Source: Actinomyces gaoshouyii (GTDB lineage Bacteria > Actinomycetota > Actinomycetes > Actinomycetales > Actinomycetaceae). Taken from it: 64,000 bases of DNA. Shown here piece by piece: positions 38,435 to 46,503 of the stretch (its first letter is position 1; each line of letters begins with the position of its first letter). The position numbers were made by a program, and so were the translations under genes. The stretch lies in assembly GCF_002072175.1 (NCBI RefSeq), contig NZ_MVIV01000002.1, positions 186,001 to 250,000 on the forward strand, in the 5' to 3' direction. Under the pieces are notes generated by a model that worked only from the letters and a program-made list of their open reading frames with translations, was not told where the DNA came from and did not search any database.

Positions 38435-38552
38435 GTCGATTCTGCTGCCGTGCTCAGGGGCCGGCCGATCGACACCGACGACGATTGCTGGAATCACACG
38501 GATCGCATGAGCCTCCTCCGCGAGGTCGAGCCCGCACGGCAGCAGAATTGAC
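38435..38552. repeat. 118-bp segment bounded by 19-bp near-perfect inverted repeats, next to tRNA-Ser
   Basis: The left arm GTCGATTCTGCTGCCGTGC (38435-38453) is repeated inverted at 38534-38552 with a single mismatch; the inner 15 bp are exact. The enclosed 80 bp have no convincing gene. It lies between the tRNA-Ser and the stop of the abortive-infection gene. It may be a large-loop terminator, a small non-autonomous element or part of an integration scar. Confidence 0.6.
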
Positions 38553-38632
38553 ACCTCGATCCCGTCGATTCGTGCAATGCCGCCGCTCCTCCTCATCCCT
38601 GGGTCGATGGTCGACTTGGCTGTTGACAGCCC

Positions 38633-39184
38633 CTATCTACCCTGCTCCTTGTCGAGGAGGCGGAGCATGTACTCGGCCACGCTGCATGCCTCGCGCACAA
38701 CCAGCCAGGTGAGTTCCTTCGAGACTCCGGTCGGAAGCGTCCTCCCATGCCCCGTTCCCTGAAGATTCCGGAGCGCGCTCACATTCCGAGCGATATCCCA
38801 CGACGACTGATGGATCTGACGTATCTCCTTGTAACCTGCGAGGTCCGTATCGACGTTTTTCGAAAGAACACCTAGACACTCTTGCACAACATGCCACAGT
38901 TGATTGAACGGCGCGCCTTTTTGCACACCCATACCCAGCTCTTCAAGAACGAACTTCGCCACCGACTCGAGAAGATCCTTCGCCGTCCCGATCGCGAGCG
39001 CTGGGTCATCAGAACTTCTGCGCAGGCGTTCAAGGGCCTCATCGAGAGCTTCCCTTCCCCCGGTATCGAGATCGATATCACCCACGACCCTCAACTCGCC
39101 CTGAGGGCTCAGAGTCCAGCCATCGCGATTGAGGGCGTCGCGCAGTCGAGCAGCACCCTGAGTCAGTTCACCGTCAGGTGACAC
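38633..39184 (-). CDS. Abortive-infection family protein (Abi C-terminal-type domain)
   Basis: The 183-aa protein carries the features of the abortive-infection C-terminal family. It has a segment TAKDLLESVAKFVLEELG (about 67-84), an EALG-like VVQECLGVLS, a central IHQSSWDIARNVSALRN, the G-x-HG motif GTGHGRTLP and a closing helix VREACSVAEYMLRLLDKE. Members are linked to phage defence by growth arrest, and biochemistry is scarce. GTG 39184 lies 2 nt after the TAA of the helicase-like fragment. The frame is open and protein-like another 40 codons upstream, so the original N-terminus may be lost. It is more A/T-rich than its neighbours. Confidence 0.7.
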   Translation of the reverse strand: MSPDGELTQGAARLRDALNRDGWTLSPQGELRVVGDIDLDTGGREALDEALERLRRSSDDPALAIGTAKDLLESVAKFVLEELGMGVQKGAPFNQLWHVVQECLGVLSKNVDTDLAGYKEIRQIHQSSWDIARNVSALRNLQGTGHGRTLPTGVSKELTWLVVREACSVAEYMLRLLDKEQGR

Positions 39185-39186
39185 GA

Positions 39187-39420
39187 TTAAAGCACGATGG
39201 CGGAGAAGCGACAGGATTTTCTCCAGGAGGTCACGCGAGGCGCCTCGACGAGCGGCCGCCTGAAATCCTTCAGGAAGGAGTCGACGTCATCCTTCGTCAC
39301 CCTGTGCTTGGGGTCGTAGAACTTGCACTGCACCGCACACATGCCGCTGCCATCCCGGCGCCGGGCCACGAGGTCGATCCCACGGTCCGGGCGCCCGCGC
39401 CGCCCGCGCGCGCTCCAGGT
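39187..39420 (-). pseudogene. Fragment of a defence helicase/restriction protein (nuclease-like N-terminal domain)
   Basis: The frame reads TWSARGRRGRPDRGIDLVA, RRRDGSGMCAVQCKFYDP and KHRVTKDDVDSFLKDF in sequence. This is the Mrr-like restriction-endonuclease core with D and Q-x-K (GIDLVA … AVQCK) found at the N-terminus of large DEAD/DEAH helicases of type ISP-like systems. The rest of the 1000-plus-residue protein is missing. After FLKDF the reading becomes non-homologous and stops at 39187. The piece is therefore a deletion remnant fused next to the Abi gene. Confidence 0.65.
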
Positions 39421-39811
39421 CAGAGAGGGCCCATGATCGATTCTTGGCCACGGCGGGGCACATCACCTGGTACCGAGGGGCTTCCTCCCGCCGGGCTCCC
39501 CTCACCTGAGGGTCGCGCGACACCCCCTTCTGTCCTCCGCCAGTGGGGACGGCACGCCCGGGACTGCACCCGCACCGACCCCTCGTTGCGAACGCGTTGA
39601 AGCCCATCATCGGCGCCGTCTCGAATGCGTAGCGTATAGGGGCCCGTGAGTGCGCGTTCGAAGCCCGGCACCCACGCCCCCCGGCAGGCCATCCCCATGA
39701 TCCGCCCTTCCCGCCCCCGCATGAGCGTGCCGAATCGGCCCGGACGCTCTCACAGGGACTGCACAACGCCGACCAATGGGGGCCTTACGCTCGCCGGTCA
39801 GGCTTCCTGCC
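39421..39811. other. Intergenic stretch, no supported gene
   Basis: About 390 bp between the helicase fragment and the Tat-exported glycosidase. Overlapping frames on the minus strand exist but show no protein family and no ribosome binding site. The last 50 bp should hold the promoter of the next gene; a TTACGCTCGCCGG-type stretch near 39785 offers no clear -10. Probably deletion debris plus a promoter. Confidence 0.4.
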
Positions 39812-40864
39812 ATGACCAGCACGCATAGCACCGCCATCACGCCCGGCTCCGAGGACGCCGCTGGCGCCACCGTCCCGGGGACCGCCGCCCACGCAAGCCC
39901 CTCCTCCGCCTCCAAGCGCCGCCACAGCCGCCGCCGCTTCCTGCTCGGCGGCGCCGCCGTCCTCGGCGTCAGCGCCGCCGGGGGCTCGGCCTGGGCGCTG
40001 GATCGCTTCATCATCGACCACGTCGAGGTCACGGACGCCTCCGCCTATGAGGCCGCGAACTCCATCGTCACCGATGCGGCCCAGGCCACCGCGAGCGCGG
40101 AGCAGATCACCCTGACCGACACCTCCTACACCTCCCCCACCACCTCGATCCAGATCGGTACCACGGCCACTGGATCCGGCTCGGACACGCTCACCTACTA
40201 CACGGCGGACATCACCGTCTCAGACGCCACCGCCGTTCGCAGCGCCTTCGCCTCCAACCGGTTCGGCCTCAACATCACCGCCAAGCCCAGCGATATCGCC
40301 TCGGCCAACAACGCCATCTTCGCCATCAACGGCGACTACTACGGCTTCCGCGAGACCGGCATTCTCATCCGAAACGGCACGGTCTACCGCGACTCCCCCG
40401 CCCGCGAGGGCATCGCCTTCTACACCGACGGCCACGTGGAGATCTACGACGAGACCGCCACCAACGCCCAGGCCCTCGCCTCCGCCGGGGTCTGGAACAC
40501 CCTGTCCTTCGGACCGGCGCTCGTGCGCGATGGCCGGGTCGTCTCCGGCATCGAGTCCGTTGAGGTGGACACGAATGTCGGCAACCACTCCATCCAGGGG
40601 TTGCAGCCCCGCACCGCACTGGGATGCATCGACACGAACCACTACATGCTCGTCGTCATCGATGGCCGCTCGAAGGGCCACTCGCGCGGCGCCACCATGA
40701 CCGAGCTCGCGCGGATCATGGCTGATCTGGGCTGCCAGTCGGCCTACAACCTCGACGGCGGCGGCTCATCCGCCATGTACTTCAACGGCTCGATCATCAA
40801 CCGACCCTCCAACGGCGGCGAGCGGGCCACGTCCGACATCCTCTACATCGCGCAGGGGGCCTGA
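39812..40864 (+). CDS. Exported phosphodiester glycosidase (NAGPA-domain) protein
   Basis: The 350-aa protein has a twin-arginine-like signal: SRRRFLLGGAAVLGVSAAGG at about residues 39-58. The mature part is the NAGPA domain (phosphodiester glycosidase), with FAINGDYYGFRETGILIRNG, LSFGPALVRDGRV, QPRTALGCIDTNHYMLVVID and the closing YNLDGGGSSAMYFNG. Family members cleave sugar phosphodiesters and are often tied to surface polysaccharide or teichoic-acid-like material. It is one base from the next gene, a glycosyltransferase, so both probably act on the same surface glycan. ATG 39812 is preferred over an upstream GTG-type start. Confidence 0.85.
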   Translation: MTSTHSTAITPGSEDAAGATVPGTAAHASPSSASKRRHSRRRFLLGGAAVLGVSAAGGSAWALDRFIIDHVEVTDASAYEAANSIVTDAAQATASAEQITLTDTSYTSPTTSIQIGTTATGSGSDTLTYYTADITVSDATAVRSAFASNRFGLNITAKPSDIASANNAIFAINGDYYGFRETGILIRNGTVYRDSPAREGIAFYTDGHVEIYDETATNAQALASAGVWNTLSFGPALVRDGRVVSGIESVEVDTNVGNHSIQGLQPRTALGCIDTNHYMLVVIDGRSKGHSRGATMTELARIMADLGCQSAYNLDGGGSSAMYFNGSIINRPSNGGERATSDILYIAQGA

Positions 40865-40865
40865 G

Positions 40866-42029
40866 ATGAGCAGCACGCGAACCCTCACCGCGCCGGGGCC
40901 GATCACGGGCGCCGCGAGCGCCGCCACCGATAAGTGGGCAATGCCGCCGACGCCTGGTCGGCGCTCGCCCCGGGCGGATTCCCAGGAGCCGGTCGGGGAG
41001 GCGACGACGGTGCTCCTGGCCGTGCTCATCCCCGCCTACCGCCCCGATGCGCGCCTGGCCGAGCTCACCGCGGACCTGCGCCGGGAGCTGCCGGGATGCA
41101 CCGTGCTCGTCGTCGATGACGGCTCGGGACCCGAGTACTCGCCCGTCTTCGAGGCCGCCCGCCACCAGGGCGCCATCGTCATCGGCTACGAGGGCAACCG
41201 GGGCAAGGGGCACGCGCTGCGCACCGGACTGGCCCATGCCGCGCGGCTGCGGCCCGGGGCCGACGTGGTCTGCGCCGACGCCGATGGGCAGCACAGGCCC
41301 GCCGATATCGCTGCCGTTGCGACCCGGGTGCGCCGGACGCGGCGCATGGCGCTCGGCGTGCGCCGTTTCACCGGCTCGGTACCGCTGCGCAGCCGGATCG
41401 GAAACACGGCGACCGCCCTGCTGTTCCGGGGCGCTACCGGCTGGGCGCTCGGCGACACCCAGACCGGGCTGCGCGGCTACCCCGCCGGGGCGTTCAACTG
41501 GCTGCAGTCGGTGCCCGGGGACCGCTACGAGTACGAGCTCAGCGCCCTGCTGCGCGCCCGGGAGCTCGGGATGACCGTGGAGGAGGTGGAGATCACCACC
41601 GTCTACGAGCCCGGCAATCCGTCCAGCCACTTCCGGCCCATCGCCGACTCGGCCCGCATCTACACCCCGCTGCTGCGGTTCATCGCCGCCTCCATGAGCT
41701 GCTTCGCCATCGACTGGGCAGCCGTCATGGCGCTCTTCGCGATGACTGGGAACCTGCTGGTGGCGACCGTTGGGGCGCGCCTGGTGTCCGGGAGCGCGAA
41801 CTTCTTCATGAACCGGCGGGTCTTCCGGGCGGCGCCGGGCACTGTGCACCGCACGGCCGCCCGCTACTTCCTGCTCGCGGTGACGCTGCTGGTCGGCAGC
41901 TACTTGGCGCTGCGGATCCTCACGGGGTTCGGGATCCCACTGGGCGTCGCCAAGATCCTGGGCGACGGCGCCGTGTACGTCGCCTCCTACCTCGCCCAGC
42001 GCAGGCTCGTCTTCCGCGACTCCGCGTGA
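40866..42029 (+). CDS. Family 2 glycosyltransferase fused to a GtrA-like membrane domain
   Basis: The 387-aa protein starts 1 bp after the preceding stop (TGAGATG). Residues about 50-260 form a GT-A glycosyltransferase with LIPAYRPDARL, VLVVDDGSG, NRGKGHALRTG and the DADGQH metal-binding motif, followed by the DTQTGLRGYP acceptor motif. Residues about 265-385 have four hydrophobic helices of GtrA type, including SGSANFFMNRRVF and LGDGAVYVASYLAQRRLVF. This resembles dolichol/polyprenol-phosphate sugar synthases with their flippase in one chain. Confidence 0.88.
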   Translation: MSSTRTLTAPGPITGAASAATDKWAMPPTPGRRSPRADSQEPVGEATTVLLAVLIPAYRPDARLAELTADLRRELPGCTVLVVDDGSGPEYSPVFEAARHQGAIVIGYEGNRGKGHALRTGLAHAARLRPGADVVCADADGQHRPADIAAVATRVRRTRRMALGVRRFTGSVPLRSRIGNTATALLFRGATGWALGDTQTGLRGYPAGAFNWLQSVPGDRYEYELSALLRARELGMTVEEVEITTVYEPGNPSSHFRPIADSARIYTPLLRFIAASMSCFAIDWAAVMALFAMTGNLLVATVGARLVSGSANFFMNRRVFRAAPGTVHRTAARYFLLAVTLLVGSYLALRILTGFGIPLGVAKILGDGAVYVASYLAQRRLVFRDSA

Positions 42030-42121
42030 GGATCCGGCCGGCGTCGGGAGGGGATCGGTGTCCGGGGCGCGCAGAGCGGGGCGGGGCGCACGGGTGCCAG
42101 GGGAATGCCGGGCGGGAAGCA

Positions 42122-42166
42122 CCGAGCCCCGGTCCGGCCGTTCAGGGCGGCAGGACCGGGGCTCGG
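42122..42166. terminator. Hairpin terminator after the GT2-GtrA gene
   Basis: A perfect 14-bp stem CCGAGCCCCGGTCC (42122-42135) / GGACCGGGGCTCGG (42153-42166) has a 17-nt loop, about 90 bp after the stop. No T-run is present, which is normal for this genome's hairpins. Confidence 0.75.
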
Positions 42167-42886
42167 CCCGCACCGATGACCAATCAGAGATCGTCAGGGT
42201 CGGCCATCGGGTCGGTGCGCGCCTTCAGGGGGCGCGGCTCATGTCACGGCGCGCGTGCCGTTGATTCCTACAGGGACCAGGACCCAGGGAGATCAGGGCT
42301 CAGGGATCAGGGACGAGATCCTGGGATAGGAATCGGGCTGCGCGGGTACTCGAGGAACGAGCGGAGGTGTGCGATTGACTCGGCGGATCCCCCATGTGAT
42401 CCAACTCGCCATCACCTTCCTGTGTACACCATCCTTTCGCTTCTCTGTGCTCGTGACATCGTGCGGGGTTCGGGGTGCCCCGCGACGACTCAAAGACTAT
42501 GCGGCGCTCCGCGGCTCTGCAAGTTCCCTACCAATCGTTACATCCTGAGAAGAAGGTCCTCAGAGTTTAGGCCTCCGACCTGGGGATTCACCCTCCTGCA
42601 CGGTCGCTTCCACGTCGCAACGACACTGAAAAGTTGCCGGAGAGGGCATTTCAGACCTCCAAACGAGATCGGTCCTTAAGAGCACCGAGACCGTTGTTTC
42701 CCCGGCGATACCGGGACTTGCTGCCCCTGAGACACTCCGTTTCCCGCCCGAGATCAGGCGTGTCCCGCCTGAGATCGCCGTAGCCGCGCCGCGATCGCGC
42801 CTTGCCATCGCCGAGACATACGGGAAGCTCCCCGCCGGGGTCGGCGCTGTCTCCGGCGCCGCCCACTCGGCCCCGGGGCCCGCGCC
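42167..42886. other. 720-bp gene-poor region, unusual composition
   Basis: No convincing gene. It is more A/T-rich than most of the window, and the frame of about 217 codons across it has no protein character. On the minus strand a short tail ending KARTDPMADPDDL (stop at about 42188) looks like the C-terminus of a decayed gene. CAGGGATCAGGG-like direct repeats lie near 42280-42320. Probably a decayed segment between the glycan genes and nrdG. Confidence 0.4.
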
Positions 42887-43648
42887 TCAGGCCGGCCGGT
42901 AGGTGAACCGATCCCAGCCGAGGGTCTCGATGGCCTCGGCCATGCGCTCGCACCGGGCGTCCCAGCCGGGAGCGACGACGTCGAAGGCCCCGCTCGTCCC
43001 CCTCCCGCGCGCCTGCTGGAGGGCGTAGACCCGCGCCCCGGCATCGTGGACGCGGCGGGCGACCTCGACGGCGTCGTCGGCGGTGACGTCCCCCGGCACC
43101 ACGGTGGTGCGCACCTCGAGGCCCGGCCCCCCGACGGCGCGGGAAGCCACGAGCGCGGCCAGGCAGGACCAGGCCTTCTCCCCCGCACCGGGGCGGCCGA
43201 CGACGGCCTCGTAGTGCTCGGGCAGGGCTTTGATATCCAGGCCCACCCAGTCGATGAGGCCGGAGGCCACGAGGTCGGCCAGCCGCCTCGGGTAGGCGCC
43301 GGCCGTGTGCAGCCCGACGGCGAAGCCCATCGAGCGCGCCTCGGCCGCGGCGCCGGCGAGGGCGTCCTGGCGCAGGGCCTCCCCGCCGGTGAAGACGACG
43401 CCGTCGAGCAGACCGCGCCGCCGCTCCAGCAGCTCTCGAACCTCCTCCCAGGCCACCGCGCCCGGGGCGCGGGCGGGGATGAGCGCCCGGTTGTGGCAGT
43501 AGAAGCAGTTCCAGGGGCAGCCCTGGCAGAACACCGTGGCCACGAGGCGGTCGGGCCAGTCGACGGTGCTCATGGGCACCAGCCCCGCGATCACCAGGGA
43601 ATCAGCGGGACCGGCGAGCCGGGCTCTCGACCCGTCCGCCTCAAGCAT
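42887..43648 (-). CDS. nrdG: Anaerobic ribonucleotide reductase activating protein
   Basis: NrdG is a radical-SAM enzyme that generates the glycyl radical on NrdD. The protein, about 253 aa, has the [4Fe-4S] motif CQGCPWNCFYC (CxxxCxxC in the order C-PWN-C-FY-C), FTGGEALRQ and DIKALPEHY. It is longer than the E. coli type and of the actinobacterial/archaeal form with a VDWPDRLVATVF start. ATG 43648 is chosen because it overlaps the stop of the small ORF before it; ATG 43675 in the same frame adds nine residues. Confidence 0.9.
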   Translation of the reverse strand: MLEADGSRARLAGPADSLVIAGLVPMSTVDWPDRLVATVFCQGCPWNCFYCHNRALIPARAPGAVAWEEVRELLERRRGLLDGVVFTGGEALRQDALAGAAAEARSMGFAVGLHTAGAYPRRLADLVASGLIDWVGLDIKALPEHYEAVVGRPGAGEKAWSCLAALVASRAVGGPGLEVRTTVVPGDVTADDAVEVARRVHDAGARVYALQQARGRGTSGAFDVVAPGWDARCERMAEAIETLGWDRFTYRPA

Positions 43649-43727
43649 CAAGCCCGAGCTCCGCGACGATCTCATCGAGGCGGCGGGTCTTCAACTTGCC
43701 ACCCCCGTCTCCGCCGTGGGCCCTCAC
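43641..43727 (-). CDS. Possible 28-aa coupled small ORF between nrdD and nrdG
   Basis: GTG 43727 overlaps the nrdD TGA (GTGA), and the TGA at 43643-43641 overlaps the likely nrdG start. The product reads MRAHGGDGGGKLKTRRLDEIVAELGLDA as a basic then helical tail (given here in two parts: a Gly-rich start and RLDEIVAELGLDA). The double overlap and helix-like end suggest a real translated small protein or a coupling device. I know no named family. Confidence 0.45.
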   Translation of the reverse strand: MRAHGGDGGGKLKTRRLDEIVAELGLDA

Positions 43728-45691
43728 GCGCTCACGGCGGTCAGTCGGGAGGCGACGGGGCCGTGCCCGGCGGCGGCGCCCTCGGTGAACATCCGGCGCT
43801 CGGCGTACTCGCCCTTCTTGCCGATGTTGAAGGAGCGCACGGGCCGGAAGTAACCCATGACGCGGGTCCAGACCTCGCACTCGGTGGGCTCGGCATCGGG
43901 GTGGAGAGCGGAGCACTTCTCGCAGGTGGCCTGCTCGCCGGGCAGGTAGCCGTGGACCGGGCAGATGGAGAAGGTGGGAGTGATGGTGATGTAGGGGGTG
44001 CGGAACGCCGTGAGCGAGCGGCGCACGAGCTCCTTGCAGGCGGCGGCCGAGGAGATGCGCTCGTTCATGTACAGGTGCAGAACGGTGCCGCCGGTGTACT
44101 TGGTCTGCAGCTCCTCCTGCATCTCCTGAGCGGCGAAGGGGTCGTCCGTGTAACCCACCGGCAGCTGCGAGGAGTTCGTGTAGTAGGGATTGGCGGGAGT
44201 GCCGGCCTGGAGGATGTCCGGGAAGCGGCGCAGATCCTCCTTGGCGAAGCGGTAGGTGGTGCCCTCGGCGGGGGTGGCCTCGAGGTTGTAGAGGTGTCCG
44301 GTGGCCTCCTGGAACTCCACCATCGCGGCGCGCACGTGGTTGAGGATGCGCACGCACATGGCGTGGCCGCGCGGGTCGGTGAGGTCGTACTCATCCGCCG
44401 TGAAGTTGCGGACCATCTCGTTCATGCCGTTGACGCCGATGGTGGAGAAGTGGTTGTCGAGAGTGCCCAGCCAGCGCTTGGTGAAGGGGAAGAGGCCGGT
44501 GTCGATGTGGTGCTGGATGACGGTGCGCTTGAGCTCGAGGGTGTCGCGCCCCAACTCCATGAGGTGGTCGAGGGCCGCGGTGAGGGAGGCTTCGTCACCG
44601 CGGTGGAGATAGCCCAGCCGCGCCATGTTGATGGTGACGACGCCGACGCTTCCGGTCTGCTCGGCGGACCCGAACAGGCCGTTGCCGCGCTTGAGGAGCT
44701 CGCGCAGGTCGAGCTGGAGGCGGCAGCACATGGAGCGGATCATGCCGGGGTCGAGCTCGGAGTTGATGAAGTTCTGGAAGTAGGGCAGGCCGTACTTCGC
44801 GGTCATGGTGAACAGCCGCTCGGCGTTCTCCGATTCCCAGTCGAAGTCCTTGGTGATGTTGTAGGTGGGGATGGGGAAGGTGAAGACGCGGCCGTCGGCG
44901 TCGCCGTCGGTCATCACCTCCATGAAGGCGCGGTTGATCATGCCCATCTCCTCGGCGAGGTCGCCGTAGGTGAAGTCGCAGAGCTCATCGCCGACGAGGG
45001 GGTGCTCCTCGGCGAGGTCGGCGGGGCAGGTCCAGTCGAAGGTGAGATTGGTGAAGGGCGTCTGGGTGCCCCAGCGCGAGGGGACGTTGAGGTTGAAGAT
45101 GAGTTCCTGCATCCCCTGCCGGACCTCCTCGTAGGTCATGGAATCGAGGCGGACGAAGGGGGCCATGTAGGTGTCGAAGGAGGAGAAGGCCTGGGCGCCG
45201 GCCCACTCGTTCTGCAAGGTGCCCAGGAAGTTGACGATCTGCCCGACGGCGGAGGAGAAGTGCTTGGGAGGGTTGCAGGCGATCTTGCCGGGGATGCCGT
45301 TGAAACCCTGCTGGAGAAGGGACTTGAGCGACCAGCCGGCGCAGTACCCGGCGAACATGTCGAGGTCGTGGATGTGCAGGTCGCCCTCGCGGTGGGCCCG
45401 GCCGGCCTCGCGGGAGTAGATCTGGCTCAGCCAGTAGTTGGCGATGATCTTGCCGGAGGTGTTGAGGATCATCCCGCCCAGCGAGTAGCCCTGGTTGGCG
45501 TTGGCGTTGACGCGCCAGTCGGAGCGGTCGAGGTACTCGGTGATGGTGGCGACGGCGTCGACGACAGGGCGCTCCCCTCCGGCCACAGCGGAGTCAGCGG
45601 CGCCTTGGGCCACGAGCTCGGGGCGGGCCGCGGGGGAGAAGCCGACGGGCTCGGCGGGGCGGGCGGACTGGTTCTCGGGCTGTGCGGGCAC
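43724..45691 (-). CDS. nrdD: Anaerobic (class III) ribonucleoside-triphosphate reductase
   Basis: NrdD makes dNTPs without oxygen. The 655-aa protein shows the active-site cysteine regions (MCCRLQLDLRELLKRG), the catalytic NMARLGY segment, a C-terminal zinc site (CPVHGY…CEKCS…C) and the glycyl-radical segment RVMGYFRPVRSFNIGKKGE near 620-640. No ATP-cone is visible at the N-terminus, which instead is a 45-residue Pro/Ala-rich leader. GTG 45691 has GAGGGAGA upstream. Tandem NrdR boxes lie about 105-150 bp upstream. Confidence 0.95.
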   Translation of the reverse strand: MPAQPENQSARPAEPVGFSPAARPELVAQGAADSAVAGGERPVVDAVATITEYLDRSDWRVNANANQGYSLGGMILNTSGKIIANYWLSQIYSREAGRAHREGDLHIHDLDMFAGYCAGWSLKSLLQQGFNGIPGKIACNPPKHFSSAVGQIVNFLGTLQNEWAGAQAFSSFDTYMAPFVRLDSMTYEEVRQGMQELIFNLNVPSRWGTQTPFTNLTFDWTCPADLAEEHPLVGDELCDFTYGDLAEEMGMINRAFMEVMTDGDADGRVFTFPIPTYNITKDFDWESENAERLFTMTAKYGLPYFQNFINSELDPGMIRSMCCRLQLDLRELLKRGNGLFGSAEQTGSVGVVTINMARLGYLHRGDEASLTAALDHLMELGRDTLELKRTVIQHHIDTGLFPFTKRWLGTLDNHFSTIGVNGMNEMVRNFTADEYDLTDPRGHAMCVRILNHVRAAMVEFQEATGHLYNLEATPAEGTTYRFAKEDLRRFPDILQAGTPANPYYTNSSQLPVGYTDDPFAAQEMQEELQTKYTGGTVLHLYMNERISSAAACKELVRRSLTAFRTPYITITPTFSICPVHGYLPGEQATCEKCSALHPDAEPTECEVWTRVMGYFRPVRSFNIGKKGEYAERRMFTEGAAAGHGPVASRLTAVSA

Positions 45692-45794
45692 TGCTCTCTC
45701 CCTCTGTGCTGTCTGCGATGACGCTCGCGGGCCCCACTCGGGTGCCGCGCGGCCGACGACGCGACCGACCTTACCCCCGAATCACACTCATGCA

Positions 45795-45841
45795 ACACAC
45801 TATGTGGGCATGTTGACTCCATCAACCACAATATCTTGTGG
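45795..45841 (-). promoter_or_regulatory. Tandem NrdR boxes and promoter of nrdD
   Basis: Two 16-bp NrdR-like boxes, ACACACTATGTGGGCA (45795-45810) and CCACAATATCTTGTGG (45826-45841), start 31 bp apart, three helical turns as in known NrdR operators. On the minus strand -35 TTGATG (45825-45820) and -10 TAGTGT (45802-45797) are 17 bp apart, so the boxes cover the promoter. NrdR with dATP/ATP is expected to repress here. The remaining DNA to 46019 has no gene. Confidence 0.85.
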
Positions 45842-46019
45842 TCTCATACGGTTGCGAAGCAGTAACTCTCACACCGATAACCATCGACTTTTCGGCGGGA
45901 CGACGGTGAAACCCAGCAGCGGGGAGGGGCGGTCGGCCGACCGATGCTAGGCGAGCGTATTGAGGCGCGCGTCACACATCCGGCGACCGGGCGGCGCGTC
46001 GACCTCGCCACTTCGGGGA

Positions 46020-46493
46020 TCAGGCGGCACCCGCACCGCGCGCCATCGCCAGGGCGGCGGCCGCGGCCTCGCGACCCTTGTCCTCCACGGATCCCTCCAG
46101 GCCGGCCCGATCGAGCGCCTGCTGCTCGTCGTCGCAGGTGAGCAGGCCGAAGCCCACGGGGACGCCGGTGTCGAGCATGACGCGCATGAGGCCGGCCGTG
46201 GCGCCATCGCAGACGTAGTCGAAGTGCGGGGTGCCGCCGCGGATGACGACGCCGAGGGCGACGACGGCGTCGTGGTCCGCCGCGGCCCGCTGCGCGCCCA
46301 GAGGAAGCTCGAAGCTGCCGGGGACGCGAATGATATCGGGCGTGATGCCGGCCTCGGCGGCAAGGCGCGTGGCACCACCGATGAGGCCGTTCATGACGGC
46401 GTCATGCCACTGGGCGGCGACGATGGCCAGGCGCAGGGGACGGCCGGCGAGACCGGGGGTGATGGCAGTGGTCGGTGCTCCGGATCCGGACAT
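46020..46493 (-). CDS. ribH: 6,7-dimethyl-8-ribityllumazine synthase
   Basis: RibH condenses the ribityl-pyrimidine with dihydroxybutanone phosphate, giving the riboflavin precursor. The 157-aa protein has FELPLGAQ after [19 protein letters not shown] and the [16 protein letters not shown] helix with the catalytic His region. It is the last gene of the rib operon, about 10 bp after ribBA. The usual family length is matched. Confidence 0.95.
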   Translation of the reverse strand: MSGSGAPTTAITPGLAGRPLRLAIVAAQWHDAVMNGLIGGATRLAAEAGITPDIIRVPGSFELPLGAQRAAADHDAVVALGVVIRGGTPHFDYVCDGATAGLMRVMLDTGVPVGFGLLTCDDEQQALDRAGLEGSVEDKGREAAAAALAMARGAGAA

Positions 46494-46503
46494 GGCTCCT
46501 CCT

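Noticed and set aside
42280-42320. CAGGGATCAGGG-like repeats as a CRISPR array
   Set aside because: Units are short, irregular and lack spacers; no cas gene is in the window.
42026-42679. 217-codon plus-strand frame after the GT2 gene
   Set aside because: It starts inside the GT2 stop, crosses a terminator hairpin and shows no protein-like pattern.
43046-45721. 891-codon plus-strand frame across nrdD/nrdG
   Set aside because: Antisense shadow of two strongly conserved genes; long open frames are expected opposite high-GC coding DNA.
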